Source of the DNA: Bacteroidota bacterium
GTDB lineage: Bacteria; Bacteroidota; Bacteroidia; Bacteroidales; Dysgonomonadaceae
Assembly: GCA_023388315.1 (NCBI GenBank)
Contig: JAEWGM010000013.1
Coordinates: 1 to 64,000, forward strand
DNA: 64,000 bases
Direction: 5' to 3'
Shown: positions 7,868 through 15,486 of the stretch, in pieces
How positions within the stretch are numbered: position 1 is the stretch's first letter
Layout: every line of letters begins with the position of its first letter
The notes under the pieces: generated by a model
Seen by the model: only the letters and a program-made list of their open reading frames with translations
Told to the model about the DNA's origin: nothing
Databases searched by the model: none
Program-made: the position numbers and the translations under genes

Positions 7868-8428
7868 TCATATTTTCCCTTGTTCCCAGTATATTTCTTT
7901 AGATGATTTAGTGCATTCCAAACGTGCAAGCGCGAAAAAGTAGTCTGAGAGCCGGTTTATGAAGATGAGGATATTTTCTGCCACAGGATAATCTTGAGCC
8001 ACTTTATACACATTTCGCTCGGCGCGGCGCGAAACGGTGCGACAAATGTGCGCTCTTGAGCCCGCCTCCGAACCGCCGGGAAGTACAAATTTGTTGAGTT
8101 TCGGCAATTGGGCGTCCACGCGATCAATTTCTTTTTCTATGCGCGTTATGTCGTCTTCGGAAATAATGCTGGCCTCTGCTGGGACCTTCGTTTCGGTTTC
8201 CGTGGCCAAATAAGAGCCAATGGTAAACAATTTGTGCTGTAGATACAACAAAAATTGATGCGACTCTTCATCGGTAATCTCACAATTGAGCCACCCAACA
8301 AAACTATTCAATTCATCGGTGGTGCCGTAAGCATCTAACCTGATATGCGATTTGGGAACCCGCGTTCCGCCAACGAGCGAAGTCTTTCCTTTGTCGCCCG
8401 ATTTGGTATATAACGAACTTTTTTTCAT
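7868..8428 (-). CDS. PduO-type cob(I)alamin adenosyltransferase
   Basis: A 186-residue ATP:cob(I)alamin adenosyltransferase of the PduO/MMAB type, which makes adenosylcobalamin from ATP and reduced cobalamin. The N-terminal ATP-binding stretch YTKSGDKGKTSL and the motif RLDAYGTTDELNS are typical. The conserved basic motif CRTVSRRAER lies near residues 130-140. Bacteroidales use adenosylcobalamin in methylmalonyl-CoA mutase for propionate metabolism, which this enzyme probably supports; no mutase gene is in the window. It is separated from the upstream methyltransferase by a heptanucleotide array. Confidence 0.92.
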   Translation of the reverse strand: MKKSSLYTKSGDKGKTSLVGGTRVPKSHIRLDAYGTTDELNSFVGWLNCEITDEESHQFLLYLQHKLFTIGSYLATETETKVPAEASIISEDDITRIEKEIDRVDAQLPKLNKFVLPGGSEAGSRAHICRTVSRRAERNVYKVAQDYPVAENILIFINRLSDYFFALARLECTKSSKEIYWEQGKI

Positions 8429-8438
8429 TTCATCAACT

Positions 8439-8529
8439 AAACTTAAAACGTTAAACTCTAAACTTTGAACTTTTAACTCTGAACACTGAACATTGAACTC
8501 TGAACACTGAACCCCGAACCCTAAACATA
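8439..8529. repeat. Heptanucleotide array, 13 units in perfect phase
   Basis: Thirteen consecutive 7-base units, each with AAC at positions 2-4 (for example GAACACT, GAACTCT, AAACTTT). The array fills the spacer between the adenosyltransferase and methyltransferase genes and runs over the methyltransferase stop codon at 8521-8523. It is the longest of the heptad arrays in the window. Confidence 0.8.
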
Positions 8530-9150
8530 ATACACCGCCTTGTTGTACGATGGATTCAAAAAAACAACTCCCGCATGTTTCATGTCGAACACCACCCGAG
8601 CACGTTTATCTTTAACAAAATTCTTGCGCAAAGGTTTATACCATGGATGAAACACCCAAAATGTGTTTTCGTGGCTCAAGACAAACAACCGTTCTGTGTC
8701 AGGAATATGTTCAGGCTGGGTATGGATAAAAATGGCGTCGTATGGTGTGTTTTCGTTTATTTCGATCGATGTTTTGAAAGCAACCGTAGCTGGATATTTT
8801 TCGAGCAGTTTTTTTGCAGCTTCCACATCCGTTTCGTTATTTTCTATGCAGGTTATTTCGGCTTGCGGATGCGCAGCGCTCAGAAACAAGGTGGCGATTC
8901 CTTTTCCGGAACCTATTTCTAAAATTTTCCGTGGTTTTAAATGATAAGTCAGCCGAAAGAGTAGATGGTGGTACGTGCCAACCTCTTCGGGGCTGATGTT
9001 GTTTTTCGCCAGCAGGTTCTCAATATCGAAAAACGCATTGTAGGCGTAAGGTGAATGAAGAACATTGGTAATGAGCCGATAAGCGAACGGAGAGTGAATA
9101 CCGTGCCCTTTGGCGCGCCAGCTTCTAAGCAGATTTTTCAACAAGCGCAT
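8521..9150 (-). CDS. Class I SAM-dependent methyltransferase
   Basis: A 209-residue Rossmann-fold methyltransferase. Motif I is ILEIGSGKGIATL (around 77-89), and the acidic end of the second strand is in ITCIENNETD. The N-terminal part SWRAKGHGIHSPFAYRL is a signature of a Bacteroidota family I know only as a hypothetical methyltransferase; the substrate is unknown. It starts 7 bases after ispF and is probably translated from the same transcript. The C-terminal codons are shared with the heptanucleotide array. Confidence 0.8.
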   Translation of the reverse strand: MRLLKNLLRSWRAKGHGIHSPFAYRLITNVLHSPYAYNAFFDIENLLAKNNISPEEVGTYHHLLFRLTYHLKPRKILEIGSGKGIATLFLSAAHPQAEITCIENNETDVEAAKKLLEKYPATVAFKTSIEINENTPYDAIFIHTQPEHIPDTERLFVLSHENTFWVFHPWYKPLRKNFVKDKRARVVFDMKHAGVVFLNPSYNKAVYYV

Positions 9151-9157
9151 ACAGCGA

Positions 9158-9637
9158 TTAGCATTTTTGAATGAGCGCTACCGCATAAGCGGTAATACCC
9201 TCTTCACGGCCAACAAATCCCATTTTCTCCGATGTGGTGGCTTTAATGGACACCGAGTCGGCATCCACCTGAAGGATTTCGCACAGTTTTTTTTGCATAT
9301 CGGTGATGTGCGGATTAAGTTTGGGTTGTTCCGCGCAAACCGTCGCGTCGATATTACCAATGGCGTAGCCTTTTTCTTTGAGCAGCAAAGCTGTTTTTTT
9401 GAGTAGGATTTTGCTGTCCACATTTTCAAATTCCGCTGCGGTATCGGGAAAATGAAAACCGATATCCCTCAAATTGGCCGCACCAAGCAGAGCGTCGCAA
9501 ATGGCGTGAATAAGCACATCGGCATCGGAATGGCCTTGCAAACCCATATCGTAATCGAGTTTGATGCCACCGATCCATAAATCGCGCCCTTTTTGCAAGC
9601 GATGCATATCGTAACCGAAACCTATTCGAATAGTCAT
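9158..9637 (-). CDS. ispF: 2-C-methyl-D-erythritol 2,4-cyclodiphosphate synthase
   Basis: IspF closes CDP-ME 2-phosphate to MEcPP with loss of CMP, the MEP-pathway step before IspG. The 159-residue length is standard for the homotrimer. The zinc ligands are visible as Asp10 and His12 in GYDMHRL and His44 in VLIHAICD. The CDP-binding part is in the C-terminal stretch KATTSEKMGFVGREEG. It sits between porV and a methyltransferase gene on a leftward transcript; ispG is 6 kb away on the same strand. Confidence 0.97.
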   Translation of the reverse strand: MTIRIGFGYDMHRLQKGRDLWIGGIKLDYDMGLQGHSDADVLIHAICDALLGAANLRDIGFHFPDTAAEFENVDSKILLKKTALLLKEKGYAIGNIDATVCAEQPKLNPHITDMQKKLCEILQVDADSVSIKATTSEKMGFVGREEGITAYAVALIQKC

Positions 9638-9694
9638 TTTTAGTTAATTAATTTGTTGAGAAACAAGTATTGGAAACGCAAGCATTGCGTCTAC

Positions 9695-9722
9695 GGAACA
9701 CGCAACACGTAACCCGCAACCC
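9695..9722. repeat. Heptanucleotide array, 4 units
   Basis: Four perfect-phase 7-base units of the form GNAACMC lie directly before the porV stop codon region (porV ends at 9727). Same class as the 8439 array. Confidence 0.6.
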
Positions 9723-9726
9723 GGTG

Positions 9727-10887
9727 TCATCTCATTAAATTTCTGATGCCATCTATATCAAATCCCAGCGAAAGGCGCAACGTTTGGTCTAACGGATTGG
9801 ATTGGGCGGTTGAAATCAAATAAGCCGCGTCAATTTGAAAAGATGCGGTGCGAAAACCGGCTCCCAACGCCACGTATCGTCTGTTTCCCTTGTATTCGCT
9901 TTCATTGTAATATCCGGCTCTCACGGAAAAGCGGTTGTCGTAAGTATATTCTGCGCCAAGCGACCACATCACCTCCTGCATTTCTTCTTTAAAGCCGCCG
10001 GGCGCGTCGCCAAACGATTTAAAAATTCCGCCAATGGACGATGTATTAAAATAATCTTCAATGCGTTGTTGCGCTTCCTCCGGCGTTTCATCTTCTTTGG
10101 GAAGCTGCGGCGTGGGTACCAACAACTTGTTGACATCCATGCTCACGGAAATGGTGTTTACTCGATCGATGGGATACCCCAACGACACGCCCAAACGCAT
10201 ATTGGTGGGCAAAAACAGAGATGTTACGTTGCCATCGTACGATATTTTCGTTCCGATATTGGAAATATTGAATCCCAGTCCCAGCAACGCCTCCGAGCGT
10301 CCTAAATGAATATATGATTCGTTATATCCGGCAATATCGGCGGCAAAAGCGTTGCCGGGCGTGGTTTCGTCGTCACCGATGGAATAATCGGCACGAATAT
10401 AGCGCAGCGCTACCGCTCCCGAAAACGTTTCGGTAAGTTTGCGGGAATAGGCCACATCAAGCGCCATTTCGTGAGGCGATACGCTTTGCCAGAAATCGCC
10501 GTTGAGGTCGGCAATTTGAATCTCTCCCAACGAAAAATAACGCAATGAGGCGCTAATGACATTTAAATTATCTCTTCCCAACTTCCAGTACCCCGAAGCG
10601 TAGAGCAAATTAATATCGTTTACCAGCTTGTTAAGCCACGGCGTGTATGAAAACGAGAAACCGGCCTCGCTGGTAATGAACGGATATTTTGCCGCGTTCC
10701 AGTGTTGTGAGTACACATCGGGCATGGTGCCGGCGCCAATATCTCCCATTCCCCCGCCGCGCGCATCGGGAGCAATTTGCAACGATGGCATTGCCACAGG
10801 TATCGGATTGTATTCCTGAGCCGATAAAACGGCGGTTATCGTGAGTAAAAAACCGGCTAAAAGTAGTTTAAGCGACTGATGGTTCAT
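9727..10887 (-). CDS. porV: Type IX secretion system outer-membrane protein PorV (LptO)
   Basis: PorV is an outer-membrane beta-barrel of the FadL type that shuttles cargo from the type IX translocon to the PorU sortase. The 386-residue protein has a signal peptide ending near AVLSAQEYNP and the family signature QIAPDARGGGMGDIGAGT after it. It also has NSTHWNAAK-like YSQHWNAAKYPF and alternating beta strands to a short C-terminus. Its presence implies a functional type IX secretion system elsewhere in the genome. The sortase gene porU, adjacent to porV in Porphyromonas gingivalis, is not beside it here; the neighbours are FAH upstream (11 bases) and ispF downstream. Confidence 0.93.
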   Translation of the reverse strand: MNHQSLKLLLAGFLLTITAVLSAQEYNPIPVAMPSLQIAPDARGGGMGDIGAGTMPDVYSQHWNAAKYPFITSEAGFSFSYTPWLNKLVNDINLLYASGYWKLGRDNLNVISASLRYFSLGEIQIADLNGDFWQSVSPHEMALDVAYSRKLTETFSGAVALRYIRADYSIGDDETTPGNAFAADIAGYNESYIHLGRSEALLGLGFNISNIGTKISYDGNVTSLFLPTNMRLGVSLGYPIDRVNTISVSMDVNKLLVPTPQLPKEDETPEEAQQRIEDYFNTSSIGGIFKSFGDAPGGFKEEMQEVMWSLGAEYTYDNRFSVRAGYYNESEYKGNRRYVALGAGFRTASFQIDAAYLISTAQSNPLDQTLRLSLGFDIDGIRNLMR

Positions 10888-10898
10888 AGTTTGTATCG

Positions 10899-11513
10899 TT
10901 ATTTAATCCTGAATTGAAGCAACTGTTCGTTTTCAAGGAATCCTTCCAATTGATCGTTAATGGAAACCGGGCCAATTCCCGCGGGCGTTCCGGTAAAAAT
11001 TAAATCGCCTATTTTCAGTGTAAAAAACTGACTGATATGCGCTATAATTTTGTCAACCGAAAAAATCATGTCCTTGGTATTGCCTTGCTGAACGGTGTTG
11101 CCGTTGATATTGAGCCTAAAGTTGATGTTGTTGATATCGCCTAACGCCTCTTTTGAAACGAATGTGCCAATGGCCGCGGAAGAATCGAAACTTTTGGCTA
11201 TTTCCCAAGGTAGTCCCAATTCTTTTTGTTTACGTTGCAAATCGCGCGCGGTAAAGTCGATGCCAACGGTCACCTCATCGTAATATCGATGAGCGAAGCG
11301 CTCCGCGATATTTTTACCCAAGCGGTTGATTTTCACTACCAGTTCCGTTTCGTAGTGGACTTCCTCCGAAAAATCGGGCAGGAAAAACGGTTTCCCGTCT
11401 TTTAACAATGCCGTATCGGGCTTCATGAAAATCACAGGCTCTTCACTTACAAACGTACGTTTCATTTCTTTATTGTGTGAAGCGTAATTGAGCCCGATAG
11501 CGAAAATTTTCAT
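10899..11513 (-). CDS. Fumarylacetoacetate hydrolase family protein
   Basis: A 204-residue single-domain FAH-fold protein. The metal-binding acids lie in HYETELVVKI and VGIDFTARDLQ, and the C-terminal glycine-rich motif is IFTGTPAGIGPV. Members include acylpyruvases, oxaloacetate tautomerase/decarboxylases and catechol-pathway hydrolases. Short family members of this type often act as general acylpyruvate or oxaloacetate-processing enzymes, but I cannot assign a substrate. It lies 11 bases after rex and 11 before porV on one leftward transcript. Confidence 0.87.
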   Translation of the reverse strand: MKIFAIGLNYASHNKEMKRTFVSEEPVIFMKPDTALLKDGKPFFLPDFSEEVHYETELVVKINRLGKNIAERFAHRYYDEVTVGIDFTARDLQRKQKELGLPWEIAKSFDSSAAIGTFVSKEALGDINNINFRLNINGNTVQQGNTKDMIFSVDKIIAHISQFFTLKIGDLIFTGTPAGIGPVSINDQLEGFLENEQLLQFRIK

Positions 11514-11524
11514 GCCGGAAAGAA

Positions 11525-12166
11525 TTAGTGGTGGTTTAAACGGTTAAAGATGACGGCTAAATGCGCGTATAACGACGTGTTTTGCAGCGCAATGCCTTCG
11601 GGCACGCGGATGCGGAAAGGAGTGAAATTCCAAATTCCTTTTATGCCGTTGGCAATCATATAGTCGGCTACTTCTTGCGCAAAATCGGGCGGAACGGTGA
11701 GAATGCCAATTTCGGCCTTCTCTTTTTTGTTCCACTCCACAAAGTCGGTGGAATGAAAAACAGGAATGGTGTGTACTTTTTTGTTCACCAACGATTCGTT
11801 CACATCAAAACCGGCCAAAATCTTCAACCCGTAATGCTCCAATCCCGAATCGGACAACAGCGCCGCTCCCAAGCTGCCCACACCAAAAACCACCGCTTTA
11901 TGCGATTTGGTAAAACCTAAAAATTCATCTAAAACCTGAATCAATTCATCAATATGATACCCCACGCGTGTTTTTCCGCTAATGTCAACATACGATAAAT
12001 CTTTCGCAATTTGCGTAGCCGAAACACCGGTTTCTTTGGCTATTTGAGTGGAAGAAACATGCATTTCGCCCTGTTTTTTCAATAACTTCACGTAGGACAA
12101 ATACCACGGAAGCCTCCTTAACGCGGGTTCGGGAATTTTGGGAGTGATAAGCTGAGTTTCGGCCAT
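11525..12166 (-). CDS. rex: Redox-sensing transcriptional repressor Rex
   Basis: Rex binds DNA when the NADH/NAD+ ratio is low and derepresses fermentation and respiration genes when NADH binds. The N-terminal winged helix contains RRLPWYLSYVKLL and STQIAKETGVSATQIAKDLSY. The Rossmann NAD(H) loop is VVFGVGSLGAAL, and the domain-swap C-terminal helix ends the protein. I chose ATG at 12164-12166 (213 residues). The frame stays open to a TTG at 12193, but that codon lies within the promoter -7 element, so it cannot be on the transcript. Rex heads the leftward cluster with FAH and porV. Confidence 0.94.
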   Translation of the reverse strand: MAETQLITPKIPEPALRRLPWYLSYVKLLKKQGEMHVSSTQIAKETGVSATQIAKDLSYVDISGKTRVGYHIDELIQVLDEFLGFTKSHKAVVFGVGSLGAALLSDSGLEHYGLKILAGFDVNESLVNKKVHTIPVFHSTDFVEWNKKEKAEIGILTVPPDFAQEVADYMIANGIKGIWNFTPFRIRVPEGIALQNTSLYAHLAVIFNRLNHH

Positions 12167-12190
12167 GGGTGTTAATTGCTTTTGTTTCCG

Positions 12191-12198
12191 CAAAGGTA
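12191..12198 (-). promoter_or_regulatory. -7 element of rex
   Basis: Reverse-strand TACCTTTG matches TAnnTTTG and sits about 25 bases before the chosen rex ATG. It fixes the start codon, since the upstream TTG in the same frame overlaps it. Confidence 0.6.
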
Positions 12199-12339
12199 AC
12201 TTTTTTCGGCCTAATTTTAAATTTTTAGCGCCAATTAAAGATAAATTTCTTTAATTTGTGCAGATGCAAGCAAATTAATTAGTGTAATTTAGAAACTTAT
12301 TCTTATTTTTGTGCTTACTTATTATCGATGAAATAATTA

Positions 12340-12370
12340 TTGAAGAAAATCAATTCATTTTGTAACTTTG
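12340..12370 (+). promoter_or_regulatory. Promoter of the GH2 beta-galactosidase/sulfatase pair
   Basis: TTG (12340-12342), 20 bases, then TAACTTTG (12363-12370), 50 bases before the ATG. A second -7-like TATTTTTG lies at 12304-12311. No clear Rex-type TTGTGA palindrome was seen. Confidence 0.55.
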
Positions 12371-12419
12371 TATTCTACGCGACAACAACATTTTCTAATC
12401 TAAAATTCCTGCAATAACA

Positions 12420-15400
12420 ATGAGCCATTTTTTGAAAAAAATCTGTTTTTTGGCCGTTCTTTTCAGTGTTGCCACCGTTTCGGCGCAGCAATTACCCGAA
12501 TGGCAAAGCCAGTATGCCGTGGGAAAAAACAAAATAACCCCACACACCAACGTGGTGCCTTACGCCGATATATCTGAGGCGCGAAAAGGCAATTATGAAG
12601 CATCGCCTTACTACCTCGACCTCAACGGTACGTGGGATTTTAATTGGGTGCGAAATCCCGATACGCGTCCGAAAAACTTTTTTGAACCCGATTATTACAC
12701 CGGCGGATGGGCAAAAATTCAAGTTCCCGGCAATTGGGAGCGGCAAGGTTTCGGGTTGGCAATGTATGTGAACGAAACCTACGAGTTTGATGATAAACTC
12801 TTCAATTTCAAGAAAAATCCACCGTTGGTGCCCCACGAAACCAACGAAGTGGGTTCTTACCGCCGCACATTTACCGTGCCGGCCGAATGGAAAGACAGGC
12901 GCGTGGTACTGTGCTTCGAAGGCGTTTCATCGTTTTTCTACGTGTGGGTAAACGGCGAATTGCTGGGCTACAACCAAGACAGTAAAACCGCCGCCGAATG
13001 GGACATCACCGATAAACTGAAAGAAGGCGAAAACGTGCTCGCGCTGGAAGTGTACAGATGGAGTTCAGGCTCGTATCTTGAATGCCAAGATATGTGGCGC
13101 ATAAGCGGCATTGAGCGCGATGTGTATCTTTACAGCACGCCCAAACAATTTATCGCCGATTATGAAGTAACCTCATCGTTAGACACACTCCGCTACACCG
13201 ATGGTTTGTGGGAACTTGACGTAAAAATTGATGGTGTAAAATCATCCGGATCAGTATCTTATCAACTCTATGACAATAACGGCACAAGCGTTCTCTCCGA
13301 ATCGGTTCCCGTTTCGGGAAACACGGTAAGCTTTGCCCCGAAAAGCATTCCAAACGTACAAAAATGGAACGCGGAACACCCTTATCTCTACACGTTGCTT
13401 ATCGAACTGAAGGACGCCGCCGGAAAGACCTCACAATTACTTTCATCGCAAGTGGGTTTCAGAACATCGGAAATTAAAGATGGCCGCTTCCACATCAACG
13501 GTGTTCCGGTTTTAGTAAAAGGCGCTAACCGTCACGAGCATTCGCAACAAGGACGAACAGTGAGCAAAGAGTTGATGATAGAAGATATAAAACTGATGAA
13601 GCAAAACAACATCAACTTGGTGCGCAACTCGCATTACCCCACGCACCCGCTATGGTACAAACTTTGCAACCAATATGGGTTGTATGTGATTGACGAAGCC
13701 AATATTGAATCGCACGGAATGGGCTATGGCGAGGCATCGCTCGCAAAAGACAGCACGTGGCTCACCGCCCACCTCGACCGCACGGAGCGAATGTATCATC
13801 GTGCGAAAAACAACCCATCCGTTGTTATTTGGTCGCTGGGAAATGAAGCGGGCAACGGCATTAACTTCCATCGCACGTACGATTGGTTGAAAGCCACAGA
13901 CCCATCGCGCCCTGCGCAATACGAACTTGCCCGCTTGGATTACAACACCGACATTTATTGCCGGATGTACCGCAGCGTGGACGAAATAAAAGAATACGTA
14001 GCCCGAGACGATATTTACCGTCCCTTCATTCTCTGCGAATATGTGCACGCCATGGGCAACAGCGTGGGCGGCCTGAAAGAGTATTGGGACGTTTTTGAAA
14101 GCCAGCCCATGGCGCAAGGCGGCGCTGTGTGGGATTGGGTTGACCAAACATTTTACGAAGTGGACGAAAACGGAAAATGGTATTGGGCCTACGGCGGTGA
14201 TTATGGCCCTGAAGGCGTGCCCAGCTTCGGCAGCTTTTGCGCCAACGGATTGGTAGATGCTTTCCGTCGCCCGCATCCGCATTTAGCAGAAGTGAAAAAA
14301 GTGTACCAAAACGTGAAAGCGCAAATGAAAGATGAAAACTCGCTTACGGTGAGCGTAAAAAATTGGTTCGATTTTTCCAATCTCAACGAGTATGAACTTC
14401 GGTGGAATGTAACCGCCGATAACGGAAATATATTGGCTCAAGGCACAAAAATTGTGGATTGCGAACCGCATCAAACCACCGATATCTCGCTCGGAAGGGT
14501 AACTTTGCCAAGCAACGTGCACGAAGCATACCTCAATCTCACTTGGCATCGCCGCGAAGCCGCGCCCTTTGTGGATACCGCGCACGAAGTGGCATACGAC
14601 CAATTTGTGTTGAAAGGAAAAGCGCCGATAACGGTTTTCACCCCCTCAAAAGCCGGCAAGACCGCGTTTGAAGTAGACGAAAAAACCGGTGCCGTGCGTT
14701 CGCTCACACTCAATGGCGAAGAACTTTTAGCAAGCCCCATCACGCTCAATCTTTTCCGCCCCGGAACGGAGAACGACCGTCGCGACCGCAATGGTTTCCG
14801 CGCTTGGTCTCAGGCAGGTTTGCAAGGGCTTTCGCAGCGCGCTACTAAAGTAAGCCGCTCGCGTTCAACGGTAACATCGGAAGTGGATTTGATGAACGCC
14901 GAAAATGAAAAAGTGGGCGAAGCCACGTTTGTTTACTCCATCGACAAAAATGGCGGCCTAAAAATTGATACGGACTTCCGTCCCGATACTTCTCTCATAA
15001 CCGCTGTAGCGCGCATTGGCCTTACATTTGAGATGAAAGACGATTTCAACAACGTATCGTATTTGGGCCGTGGCGATGTGGAAACGCAAGCCGACCGCAA
15101 GGAAGCGGGAAAAATAGGCATCTATCACACTTCGCCGCAACGAATGTTCCATCATTATGTGGTGCCGCAAGCTACAGGCAACCGCACCGATGTGCGCTGG
15201 ACACAAATTACCGACAACCGCAACCGCGGCCTGTTTGCCAAATCAAACCAACCGTTTCAATTTAGCGCGCAACCTTACACGGACGACGTGATTGAAAAAG
15301 CCACGCACATCAATCAACTAACAGAAAACGGCAACATCACCGTTCACTTAGATTACGACCAAATGGGCGTGGGCACGGCAGCCTGCGGGCCTGGCGTTCT

Positions 15401-15467
15401 GCCGCAATATTGCGTGCCTGTGAGCAGCCATCAATTTGAATTCACTTTATATCCCGTAAAAAATTAA
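12420..15467 (+). CDS. Secreted glycoside hydrolase family 2 beta-galactosidase (LacZ-type)
   Basis: A 1015-residue five-domain GH2 enzyme with a signal peptide ending at VSAQQ (about residue 22), so it is exported, probably periplasmic. The acid/base Glu476 lies in WSLGNEAGNG and the nucleophile Glu540 in FILCEYVHAMGN, which is the LacZ subgroup pattern. The substrate-binding motif RNSHYPTHP and a C-terminal Bgal_small_N domain are also seen. It removes terminal beta-linked galactose. It is followed after 19 bases by a sulfatase, so the pair may act on sulfated galactose- or GlcNAc-containing glycans. No SusC/SusD pair is in the window. Confidence 0.94.
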   Translation: MSHFLKKICFLAVLFSVATVSAQQLPEWQSQYAVGKNKITPHTNVVPYADISEARKGNYEASPYYLDLNGTWDFNWVRNPDTRPKNFFEPDYYTGGWAKIQVPGNWERQGFGLAMYVNETYEFDDKLFNFKKNPPLVPHETNEVGSYRRTFTVPAEWKDRRVVLCFEGVSSFFYVWVNGELLGYNQDSKTAAEWDITDKLKEGENVLALEVYRWSSGSYLECQDMWRISGIERDVYLYSTPKQFIADYEVTSSLDTLRYTDGLWELDVKIDGVKSSGSVSYQLYDNNGTSVLSESVPVSGNTVSFAPKSIPNVQKWNAEHPYLYTLLIELKDAAGKTSQLLSSQVGFRTSEIKDGRFHINGVPVLVKGANRHEHSQQGRTVSKELMIEDIKLMKQNNINLVRNSHYPTHPLWYKLCNQYGLYVIDEANIESHGMGYGEASLAKDSTWLTAHLDRTERMYHRAKNNPSVVIWSLGNEAGNGINFHRTYDWLKATDPSRPAQYELARLDYNTDIYCRMYRSVDEIKEYVARDDIYRPFILCEYVHAMGNSVGGLKEYWDVFESQPMAQGGAVWDWVDQTFYEVDENGKWYWAYGGDYGPEGVPSFGSFCANGLVDAFRRPHPHLAEVKKVYQNVKAQMKDENSLTVSVKNWFDFSNLNEYELRWNVTADNGNILAQGTKIVDCEPHQTTDISLGRVTLPSNVHEAYLNLTWHRREAAPFVDTAHEVAYDQFVLKGKAPITVFTPSKAGKTAFEVDEKTGAVRSLTLNGEELLASPITLNLFRPGTENDRRDRNGFRAWSQAGLQGLSQRATKVSRSRSTVTSEVDLMNAENEKVGEATFVYSIDKNGGLKIDTDFRPDTSLITAVARIGLTFEMKDDFNNVSYLGRGDVETQADRKEAGKIGIYHTSPQRMFHHYVVPQATGNRTDVRWTQITDNRNRGLFAKSNQPFQFSAQPYTDDVIEKATHINQLTENGNITVHLDYDQMGVGTAACGPGVLPQYCVPVSSHQFEFTLYPVKN

Positions 15468-15486
15468 CATAAAACACCCCAAAGCT

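Noticed and set aside
8576..8591. parS-like TGTTTCATGTCGAACA inside the methyltransferase gene
   Set aside because: Three mismatches, including two in the CACGTG core. It lies in coding sequence and reads normally as protein.
12191..12193. TTG start for Rex giving 222 residues
   Set aside because: The codon lies in the -7 promoter element TACCTTTG, so it would not be transcribed; ATG at 12166 is used.
13650..14282. 210-residue reverse-strand ORF inside the first GH2 gene
   Set aside because: Shadow of a strongly conserved coding region in the other frame; the His/Val-rich product matches no family.
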